From positions 186,001 through 250,000 of the forward strand of contig CAICTM010000007.1 in assembly GCA_903772945.1 (NCBI GenBank): a stretch of DNA of 64,000 nt. The letters run 5' to 3'. A model generated the notes under the pieces. It did no database searches. It saw only the letters and a program-made list of their open reading frames with translations, and was not told the DNA's origin. A program made the position numbers and the translations under genes. Of the stretch, positions 56,233 through 64,000 are shown piece after piece. This DNA comes from Seminavis robusta. Its lineage: Eukaryota > Bacillariophyta > Bacillariophyceae > Naviculales > Naviculaceae. How positions within the stretch are numbered: position 1 is the stretch's first letter; every line of letters starts with the position of its first letter.

Positions 56233-58021
56233 CTTGATCTGTCTGAAGTTGTTGTTGTGGTTATTTGTTTGGTCTGATCAGAGGAGAGGTGAGTGGAGTC
56301 AGAACGAGAAAATGAAAATGAAATCAAGACGACGAGTTCAAGTTGCTGGTGTGTGAGAAAAGCACCGGTCCCGAAAAATATTTAAAAAAGGGGAACCCTA
56401 AATATTTCTATGTAAATCTACTTACCCCCAAAACAAATTCAAATGTTCTGTGTGCCCCCAAATAAATAGAGGACCTGACAAAGCATGATTGCAAACCCAA
56501 CACGTAACACAGATTGCCATCACCAGACCCATGCCATCCACACCATCCGTCCAATCAAATCCGACAAATTATGCCGCCACTAAAAATTTAGAGATCACAC
56601 TTCAAACGACCCCAAAATGGAACTCCGATGACCTCGAACATCAAAAGGTGGAGTGAAATTCAATCCTTTACCACTGAAATAACACAAAAGACAATACTAC
56701 AAACAATTTCATTGGTTCTACTCGAACAACCAGACTCACTTCGACCAACTTTCACTCGTTCGCTTGTGTCGCTGAAAGAGTGTCCACACGAATGGCTTGC
56801 TCTGCATGCACCACCATACTTCGTATACTTCCAAGAACAGTGACCATGCTCCCGCCCTCCAAAACCGTAACCATGAAAACCAGGCAAAGGCAAGAATCAA
56901 TTCTATCCGTGAGTGAGTGAGTGATGTCTGTGATGACGAGTGACAGTCAAAGCTTCAGCGTTCGGCATCAGAACATTCCTGTCACCTTCGTCATCACTTC
57001 ATCGTAGCACTACGAACAGCCTAGCTAGCAGCTACCAGTCTGGTACTTCTTGATGGACCCAACACCTCAACCTACTAGCTAGTACCTGGTAGTAGGGTAG
57101 CTTGTAGCTTGCCAGCAATTCTGATGGCTCTCAATTCAAGTGCGTATTCTAGCTATCTATGTACCATAGCTACCGTACCGTAAAAGTGTCACAGCCTCCA
57201 ACCACGGCCTGCTATCAAGTTGGTACCAGTCCAAGCCATTATCCCTATTGAATGGCTGGCAGGCTGTCATTGCACTTTTCCCCTTTTGCCTTTTGCCTTT
57301 TGACTTACATGTACTTGATTGACACCAACGAATTATCAGCTCTACAGCAATCCGAATAGCATACTAGCTAGCTAGCTAACTTTAGAAGACAGCCATCTAG
57401 CAACGCCTACTTCAGTAGCTACTACTAGCTACCATTAGTATCGGTAGCTCATCAAAGAACAGTGTATTACTACCACTACTTAGTCTTGACCTACATGTCT
57501 ACAATACACTGAGTAGTGGTTGCTACTAGTATGACATTGTGTACATGTAGTAGGAGAGTAACCAAGACAGCATCCGAGCTACATGCGTGAGTGACAGTCA
57601 AGGATTCCAGAGAATTCTATATTCAATATCCATGTCTCAGACGTCAAATCAAGCCAGCAGAGTGACAATTCCCACTGTTACCAGATCTATTACCACGACG
57701 CACTATTTTTTTTAAATAGCACTCACAGTCTCACAGTACGTACACCGTAATTCTTCAATGTCATCTTCAACAGATTAATTAACAGACCGCCAACGGTACT
57801 TACCTCCGCCGGGACAGCCACGCGGCCGATACCTCCCACCGGTACTTGTACATGTACTACTAGTAGGTACGTACAAGCGCACAAGCAATACCGCCAATAT
57901 GGACTGCCGTTATCAAGCTCCATCCATCTCTCCGCTCGATCTGAAAGCCTCATATTTTTCATACTTTTACTTCCTTGAGCCTTTCATTTCCAGTTTCCAG
58001 CTCCCTACGCTAATACCCACC
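56233..58021. other. Intergenic, no gene recognised
   Basis: No coding sequence is supported. The first 250 b next to the Sec14-like gene hold A-rich patches and a CCCCAAA-type phrase seen twice (near 56425 and 56457). The remainder has GCTAGC and CTACATGTAG palindromes. Confidence 0.55.
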
Positions 58022-59257
58022 ATGAAGATTGTTTCTCCCTTTGGCAATATCGTTACCACCGGTATCATCACGACACTATTGATGGCCACATCATGCAGTG
58101 CTTCTGTGTGCCTTACCCTGAATGTTCCAGATGATTCCTCCTTCTTTAAAGGATCTACTTCACCTCCAGCTGGGGCCACGGACGTTGTATGTGATGTTAC
58201 ATGCACCTCTGCTACAAACCTCAGAATTCTACTGGAACCGACTCCAGGCACAATTGGGGATTCTACGTTCTCTTGTGGGACCACCCTTTCCTACACTACA
58301 TCCTCAAGTGTAGAGATTAAACATTTGGCAGACGCCAACACGGGTATGGTCATTACATGCAATTGCCTTGATCTCAGTACTCCTGTTCCTGTTCCCACTT
58401 CTGCTCCTGCTCCCACGCCTCCTGCTTCCGCTTGTTTTTCAAAGCAAGCCACTGTCACAACTCTACATGTAGAACAACCACAAACGACCAAAATGGTGGA
58501 ACTCAAGATCGGAGACATGGTCTTAACAGCCAACAACCGGTACCAACCTATCTATGCATTTGCCCACAACGATGCCACAACTGCGACCAAATTCCTCCAG
58601 ATCCATAACACAAACAACAAGAACCCATTGGAAGCCACTGGTCAACATTTGGTCTATGTGCAGGGGGAGGATGCCCCTGTCACAGCCAAATCCATCAAGG
58701 TCGGTGATACTCTCCCCCAGGCTCAAGCTGGACACGGACAAGGAGGAGCGGCCATTGTCACCAAGATTGATACTGTACAGCGCCATGGAATCTATGCTCC
58801 ATTGACCCAGGATGGCACCCTTGTGGTGGATGGCATTGCATCCTCTTGCTATATTTCCCTCCAACCCAATGGCAATCCCAAAACTATGGAACTGCAAGGC
58901 CATTCCACATCCATGTTGTCACACCACAATGTTGCCCACATGCTCATGACTCTGCCTCGTTTGGTTTGCATGGGTGGGATAAACCCCAGAATGTGCCAGA
59001 CATACAACAACAATGGTGTGGCTCTCTTTGTGCAGATGGCCTTTGATTTGGCCCACTGGTTCCATGCCCAACACTGGGTGGTTCAGATCTTCCTATTGGC
59101 TGTCTACTTGGTTGTCTTGTGCCCCCTCTATGCCTTGGAGCTCTTGTTCGGTGCCAAGCTGGCTGCTGCTATGGTTGTTGGTGGGCTGGTCTTGGTGGGT
59201 TTTGTCCGTGGAAATGCTCCTGCTGTGGACCCAGTGGATGTCAAGAAAGAAGCTTGA
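58022..59257 (+). CDS. Hedgehog-type Hint domain protein with C-terminal membrane segments
   Basis: The 411-aa protein begins with a signal peptide (about 1-28). A Cys-containing secreted region (29-115) and a Pro/Ala linker lead to a Hint domain (138-280). Its first residue is Cys138 (ACFSKQATV), as needed for self-cleavage. It has the ELKIGDMVLT strand, a TGQHLVYV block (Thr206, His209), IKVGDTL, and a terminal GIYAPLTQDGTLVVDGIASSCY block that is close to the Hog domain of Hedgehog proteins. Hint domains cut the peptide bond before the Cys and may transfer the upstream part to a nucleophile, cholesterol in animals. No Hedge domain is present. Two hydrophobic segments (about 354-375 and 380-397) follow. 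I chose the ATG at 58022 because the signal peptide starts there; an in-frame ATG lies at 57899. Confidence 0.86.
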   Translation: MKIVSPFGNIVTTGIITTLLMATSCSASVCLTLNVPDDSSFFKGSTSPPAGATDVVCDVTCTSATNLRILLEPTPGTIGDSTFSCGTTLSYTTSSSVEIKHLADANTGMVITCNCLDLSTPVPVPTSAPAPTPPASACFSKQATVTTLHVEQPQTTKMVELKIGDMVLTANNRYQPIYAFAHNDATTATKFLQIHNTNNKNPLEATGQHLVYVQGEDAPVTAKSIKVGDTLPQAQAGHGQGGAAIVTKIDTVQRHGIYAPLTQDGTLVVDGIASSCYISLQPNGNPKTMELQGHSTSMLSHHNVAHMLMTLPRLVCMGGINPRMCQTYNNNGVALFVQMAFDLAHWFHAQHWVVQIFLLAVYLVVLCPLYALELLFGAKLAAAMVVGGLVLVGFVRGNAPAVDPVDVKKEA

Positions 59258-60436
59258 AGCATGCAGAACCTGTCCCAAAAGTAGCTACTACATGTAATTA
59301 TTCAGTGTGAACTCGTCGTCCATCGGCGCTCCTCTTTGAACCGTGCCATTCTCTCTGGCGCTTCTAGCTAGCTACTTGTTGTTCGTAGGGCTTTTGCTAT
59401 AGCCAGTTATGCTTGATGACAATACGAAACACCACGTGGAGACGACACGTGTTCCAGGCAAACATCACCGTTCTTGCCTGCAAATGCACTCGTTTGAATG
59501 GTTGTCACGGGCTGCCCCCTGCCAGTGTCCAGTCATCCACGTAATCGAATCCTTCGCCCATAGCATAGCGCCTTATGACAGCTGCCATTGCTTCTGCTAG
59601 CAGAACATGCATGCGGCCATCGTTGACTGTTCCTTCCTTGCTTACTGGTAGCTTTGTGCTTTCGTTGTCATTGTGCTAGATGGCTGCAGTGCGGTACCGG
59701 TATGTGGCTCATACGTGGGCACCTCGGCGCCACCAACTGATGGATTGAATAGTTCAAAGACGAAGAAGTGTTCGTTGGGTGGAGGAGATACGTGTAGACT
59801 AGTATGACGACCAAACGTGTACCGGTAGGGGGGTGGGGAAAAAAGAGGTGGTGTGTGCCGTACGGCATTCGAAGACTGTCACTCGGAAACGGCTCTCGAG
59901 AGAGATAAACACGTTGCTCCGTACATGTAGTTCTTTAGCCTACCAGTACGTGCCTCATAGATGAATTACTGCATTTCTCGAGTCGTCTTTCGGTACGTGT
60001 ATAGAGCCTCGTCGGATGTCACGAGTCCCGAGACGTCCAACTGCTCGAGACCTTTTTCGGTATCCGCGCTGCACACAGATTGGATGCAGTACCAGCAGGG
60101 TGTCGGTACCAAGTATACCTACGTCCTAGTCCGAAGCCGCCAAACCGGTTGCAAAGTCGCTTATCGTTTCGGCACCGTACCGGTACAGTACGAGGATCCG
60201 TCGAGTGTTCATTCAATCCGTGACGGATCACGAGGCCAAAAACGATGGAGCTACATTATTTTGGACGCCCGTGCGGAACCAAAACGAAAAGATTGATCAA
60301 TTAAAAAAAGCGCACGATGGTATGATAGTTGGTTGCTACCGGTAGGTACTGGTACTGTATATTGATCGAATAATCACGACCGGGACGGAGTATGGTATGG
60401 TGCTTGTTGAGTGCGTTGTGATTGATTCCCGACGAG
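59258..60436. other. Intergenic, no gene recognised
   Basis: No coding sequence is supported on either strand. TACCGGTA elements occur near 59695, 59820, 60178 and 60338. Confidence 0.55.
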
Positions 60437-61624
60437 CTACAATTCATCCTTCGCTTTGTCAATGGAGAGTTCCTGTTTTTGAATGTAGTCGATAAAGTAG
60501 GGTGCGGCATGCACGAGGACCGTCTTTCCGTCGGCATGGAACAAGTGTCCACAATCGGGCAAGGGTAGGAACTGTGTATTGTGTGATTTTTGAAAGAAAG
60601 CTTTTCCCTTTTTGAAATTGGAAATAAAGTCTTCCTCGGGCCATAGAACGAGACGTGGTAGTTCTGGAGCACAATCGACGGGAGTTCCCATCCAATCTGG
60701 ATCCTTTCCCTTGTGCTCGAGTAGATTGTTAAAGTAATTTTTGAAGTGTCCGGGTGGTTCGTTTCGTTGACGTTCTTCCCAGATGGCTTGTAGCATGAAG
60801 GATGGAATGGGATTTGCTTTTCGTTGAGGACACGACAAGTCTTGCATGAATAGCTCCACATCGTTTCTACTGGTCCAGCAAAAGTGCTTTTTGCGTCCTG
60901 ATTCCCAATCCGCCAAGAATTTGTCATCGAGAACGGCTTCAACTGCAGGAGAAATGAGCATTGCATGGGTGACCAACTCTGGTCGTTTTTGTTGAAGGAA
61001 ATAGACAAGTGCTCCTCCCATGGAAGCTCCATAAGCGTATACTTGTTCGATTTTCAGTGTATCCAGGAGATCCATGACACAGTGTCCCATTTGTTCAGGA
61101 CTGGGATATTCAAAATCTTGTCCATTTTGGTAGAGTTGTATAGCTCTTTGCAAGTCATGTCCATGGCCCAGACAATCAGGAGCTATCATTCTCCAAGTGG
61201 GAAAAGCTTCAGCCAGCAGTTTCACCAAAGTGGACATGTTCTTGGACTCACTGGTCATGCCATGGCACAGCAGGATGGTCTTACAACTACTGCTAGTACT
61301 ACTATTGGTGGTGTCATTGGTTGTGTCATTGGTGGTGTCATTGGTGGGATTTCTTTCATAGTAGTGCATAATGACATTGGTGGTTCCTCCAACAAAAATT
61401 TGTTTTTTCTGGAGACCTGCCTTATCCAGTAGCTTTTTACTTCCCAATTCCAACAAAACTCCTCCTATTTTACCCTCCACTTGACGCAGTAGACCTTCAT
61501 TAGTTGACAGCAACAACACTAGGCTTACCAACAAAACCAAGCACAAGGACAAGCATAAGGCCCACCAATCTTTCAGCATGGACTGAAGCCACCACATGCC
61601 CAAGTTCACCCATTCTTGAATCAT
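60437..61624 (-). CDS. ER alpha/beta hydrolase with N-terminal anchor and C-terminal KDEL
   Basis: The 395-aa single-exon gene encodes an alpha/beta hydrolase. The nucleophile elbow is GASMGG with Ser201, the oxyanion loop HGMTSESKNM follows strand 3 (ILLCHG), and APDCLGHGHD is the usual next block. Asp332 (WPEEDF) and His360 (PDCGH) complete a plausible triad. An N-terminal hydrophobic span (about 20-40) acts as a signal anchor, and the last four residues are KDEL, the ER-retrieval signal. Together they indicate a type II ER membrane protein with a luminal catalytic domain. Between strands lies a tandem NDT-T repeat giving several N-glycosylation sequons. The substrate is unknown: lipase, esterase or thioesterase are all possible. 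Confidence 0.92.
   Translation of the reverse strand: MIQEWVNLGMWWLQSMLKDWWALCLSLCLVLLVSLVLLLSTNEGLLRQVEGKIGGVLLELGSKKLLDKAGLQKKQIFVGGTTNVIMHYYERNPTNDTTNDTTNDTTNSSTSSSCKTILLCHGMTSESKNMSTLVKLLAEAFPTWRMIAPDCLGHGHDLQRAIQLYQNGQDFEYPSPEQMGHCVMDLLDTLKIEQVYAYGASMGGALVYFLQQKRPELVTHAMLISPAVEAVLDDKFLADWESGRKKHFCWTSRNDVELFMQDLSCPQRKANPIPSFMLQAIWEERQRNEPPGHFKNYFNNLLEHKGKDPDWMGTPVDCAPELPRLVLWPEEDFISNFKKGKAFFQKSHNTQFLPLPDCGHLFHADGKTVLVHAAPYFIDYIQKQELSIDKAKDEL
61304..61347 (-). repeat. 12-bp tandem repeat encoding Asn-Asp-Thr-Thr
   Basis: Three to four copies of a 12-bp unit inside the hydrolase gene encode T-N-D-T. Each copy is an N-x-T glycosylation sequon. Length variation here would be in frame. Confidence 0.85.
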
Positions 61625-62737
61625 CTCTTATTAATAACAATGCTACTGTGTTAATATAGCTTCTTCACTCAATAGAAGAAGGATATAGATAGAAAGATGG
61701 CTGAAGATGGACAATAATGGACCAGAATAGGAAATGGAAAAAATGAGACTGCGGTTCGGCCACAGAGGCCATCTTTGTTGGAGTAGGTGTGCGTCTATAT
61801 ATTAACCCAGTTGAGCTGCTGAGACTGTGGAGACAAAGTCAAGTCTCAAGTCTCATTGTCGCCAATCCAAGTATGCACCCTGACTCGCCTACCTGCCAAC
61901 CTATACCTACAGTACCTCTAGAGATAGAGAGATCTGAAGGAGCGAAGGATCGCGAGCTGCATCGGGTGGAAACTGAAATGGATCTGTAAAAAACTAGTAC
62001 TGCCAGTTCAGAATCTGCTCTTTCCAGTTCGCTCACTGTGACTTACTGTCAGTTGCTACATTCAACTATTGCACTATGGCTTCTGCACTCCGTAATAAAT
62101 ACGTTATGCCACGAGACTTTCACACTTTTAATTAAAAAATGATGACTGAGCTAGGGCTCCAACCAGTTAGAATAGGATGGATGCTGGCGGCGAAAACAAG
62201 ATATTATCATGGATGACTCCTCTGTACTCGATCTAGCTAGGCACCGGTAGGTAACTGGCTGGCACTAATGAGAGACTTCTCACTGCAATGGATCGATATA
62301 TTCGTACTGGATATACGTTGCCCAGTGAAACTATCAATAGGTGATCATTGACTGTACGGTGAGTTCGATTGGGCTCCAATTCTCACTGGTATGAAGCTGC
62401 GAAGGATCTGTCGCGATAATCATTGGAGTTGCGGGTAATCATAACTTGGATTTGTCGTTTTGGGGGTAATTGGTTTGGTTGAAAGTATGAAATATTTCAC
62501 ATTTCCCGTACTTTCATTACCAGCGACCTGATCGCCAGTGATCTCTTTCATCTGCTTCAGCACATTCTGGCTCACAAAACAAACTAGCTGCAGCTAAAAC
62601 TTACTTGATCTTTCGCACAAACTCAGATATTGATTGCCATCAATTCAAAAAAATTGTGGTGCCGGAACTGAAGCAGCAATCATCCCTTTAGAAACTGAAG
62701 ACAGTACACACTATCCATCAACAAACAAGCAAACAGC
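61625..62737. other. Intergenic, no gene recognised
   Basis: This divergent space between the KDEL hydrolase and the Cys-cluster protein shows no coding sequence. AT-rich patches lie near 62085-62145, and short direct repeats AAGTCAAGTCTCAAGTCTC lie near 61836-61855. Confidence 0.55.
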
Positions 62738-63301
62738 ATGAAACTTGGCAACGCCACGAACCTTGGAGTTGCCGTTCTCTTGGGCATCTTAGCAAGCTCG
62801 AAGACCGTCAATGCTGGCGTATATAGCGTTGCCGTTGCCTTTCCTCCCAAGGAAGGTGAAAGTGAGTGCTCGAGTGATGAGATAGATGCTCTCGAGTGGA
62901 TTGCTATCAATGCTGTTGCGGGATCTGGCTATCCGGGCCTTCGAGACGCGTCCTCGTGGGAACAAATCACAGAGCCAAGAGGAAACAGCGAATTTGGCTT
63001 GGAACAAGGCAATGCAAATGGCAACGGCAACGGACGTGGAAATAGCAGAGGCCTGATGATCCAAGACCAGTCCCACCGCCATCTCCCTGAAGACTGTGAC
63101 TGCCAGCACTTGTGCCAAACCATGCAGCAGTACTGCTTCTGCTGCACCTGTTGCAATAGACGAAGACTTCGCGCCGACAGTCACCGAGAGCTCGTGGCAG
63201 CCATTGCCGAAATCAAGAGTAAAGGACAGCGTGGTGTGAGAGACGCAGGAATCTCATGTGTGGACGAAAATGGAATGGAGGTTGTCTTAGAGGAGGTTTG
63301 A
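62738..63301 (+). CDS. Secreted protein with a Cys cluster
   Basis: The 187-aa protein has a signal peptide (about 1-26, ending VNA). The mature part has an acidic region (ESECSSDEIDALEW), a Gly/Asn/Arg low-complexity stretch (GNANGNGNGRGNSRG, about 91-105) and a dense Cys cluster (CDCQHLCQTMQQYCFCCTCC, about 119-138), followed at once by basic NRRRLR. The C-terminal 45 residues are charged. The cluster could hold metal or disulfides. The basic NRRRLR site after it could be a processing site, which is inference. No family is recognised. The ATG follows an A-rich leader (ACAAACAAGCAAACAGC). Confidence 0.76.
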   Translation: MKLGNATNLGVAVLLGILASSKTVNAGVYSVAVAFPPKEGESECSSDEIDALEWIAINAVAGSGYPGLRDASSWEQITEPRGNSEFGLEQGNANGNGNGRGNSRGLMIQDQSHRHLPEDCDCQHLCQTMQQYCFCCTCCNRRRLRADSHRELVAAIAEIKSKGQRGVRDAGISCVDENGMEVVLEEV

Positions 63302-64000
63302 GCTGCCTGCTTGCACGCGAGAAGAAAGCTGCCCTTCATTGGTGCGCTTGAGCAATTGGAAGCAGCCAAGAGACATGGAACTTGAAAGATGAAACACCTA
63401 AACCTTTGTATTCGTAGAAAATAGACTACATAAGCACAAGCAAGGTACTTGCTCTACAGGACCTATGTAGCAACCCTCCGACAAAGACAGCCGGTGTAGC
63501 TATTTTGTACATCTGCAGGGGCATGTACCAGCTGGTACCGGTAGGAACCAAGTTCTTCCATGGGCTTTGGCTGACAGCCCCCGAGGCCAAAGGGAAGCGC
63601 TCACTTCTGCTTGAAGAGCTCGTCTGAAGCTCGTCAGGGCACTCCTTGTTCACGGTCCGGAGCGCTACTTCTGACTGGTTGGAGGACTTGATCTTAACCA
63701 CACAAGTCCTCGTCTCTGGCTCTGAGCATTGCAGGCGAGCAAAACGTGAAGATCCATTGTCTGTTCGCCGTTGTCGAGGGCTGCGCTTCCAGAAATGGCA
63801 TTGGTTTGTGCCGCGATTGTCGCGTTTTTTCTGCGCGACAATATCTCAAAGGTGGTGGTGTAACACTGCCGAGGATATCTTCTCGTTGAAGCATACCGGT
63901 ATAGCAAGGTCAACTCGTAAGTTACGGTCTAGCTATGTACAGTGGGAACCGTAGACAAGGAAAGAGAGATCGGTTTGGATGCATCCAAACGGAACATGGC
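63302..64000. other. 3' flank, no gene recognised
   Basis: No coding sequence is supported up to the window edge. One TACCGGTA-type palindrome lies near 63536 and another near 63894. Confidence 0.55.

Noticed and set aside
57899-58021. Upstream ATG for the Hint protein
   Set aside because: It would place 41 residues before an otherwise canonical signal peptide.
59961-60296. Plus-strand frame of 111 codons
   Set aside because: No domain or leader, and it is filled with TACCGGTA and GGTACC elements.

Overview
The window is nuclear DNA from a eukaryotic alga, most probably a pennate diatom. Several things point there: short spliceosomal introns (about 60-120 b, GT-AG with one GC-AG), tiny exons, signal peptides on many single-copy genes, a receptor cyclase fused to a phosphodiesterase, secreted modular LRR proteins, a class C GPCR, a Hint protein and a KDEL-tailed hydrolase. 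The species cannot be fixed from sequence alone. A raphid pennate such as Seminavis is my guess (inference). Gene density is low, and the intergenic DNA carries many short palindromes of the types GCTAGC, TACCGGTA and TACATGTA.

Layout: 1.2-2.2 kb, HtrA-like protease (-). 3.0-7.2 kb, a 14-exon secreted protein (-) with an N-terminal Cys domain, Cys-Gly repeats, DOMON and YHYH domains. 9.1-14.6 kb, a 22-exon receptor nucleotide cyclase/PDE fusion (-) with an in-frame TAG in its ectodomain. 17.8-18.6 kb, a protein with four FFTD-type motifs (-). 20.5-22.7 kb, a small secreted protein (+) tail-to-tail with an acidic multi-pass membrane protein (-). 25.3-30.4 kb, a 1722-aa intronless secreted LRR protein (-). 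31.7-34.5 kb, a GABA-B-like class C GPCR broken by frameshifts (-). 36.1-44.5 kb, a 9-exon, 2559-aa LRR protein (+), paralogous to the previous one in inverted orientation. 45.0-45.6 kb, an SFRLPK-repeat protein (-). 47.9-48.6 kb, a protein with four RRxS sites (+). 50.4-50.8 kb, a Ser/Gly-rich protein (+). 52.0-53.1 kb, a secreted Cys-rich protein (-). 54.8-56.2 kb, a His-rich, membrane-anchored Sec14/CRAL-TRIO protein (-). 58.0-59.3 kb, a Hedgehog-type Hint protein with C-terminal membrane segments (+). 60.4-61.6 kb, an ER alpha/beta hydrolase ending in KDEL (-). 62.7-63.3 kb, a secreted Cys-cluster protein (+).

How they may work together: the window is rich in surface and signalling parts (LRR ectodomains, GPCR, receptor cyclase/PDE, DOMON/YHYH, Hint, secreted Cys-rich proteins). 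Three intracellular proteins carry reiterated short motifs that look like kinase or docking sites. Co-location does not prove a shared pathway. The most notable features are the exon-plus-intron duplications building a Cys-Gly repeat, the inverted pair of shuffled LRR-module genes, the 14-26 nt exons in the cyclase/PDE core, and the three short-motif concatemer proteins.
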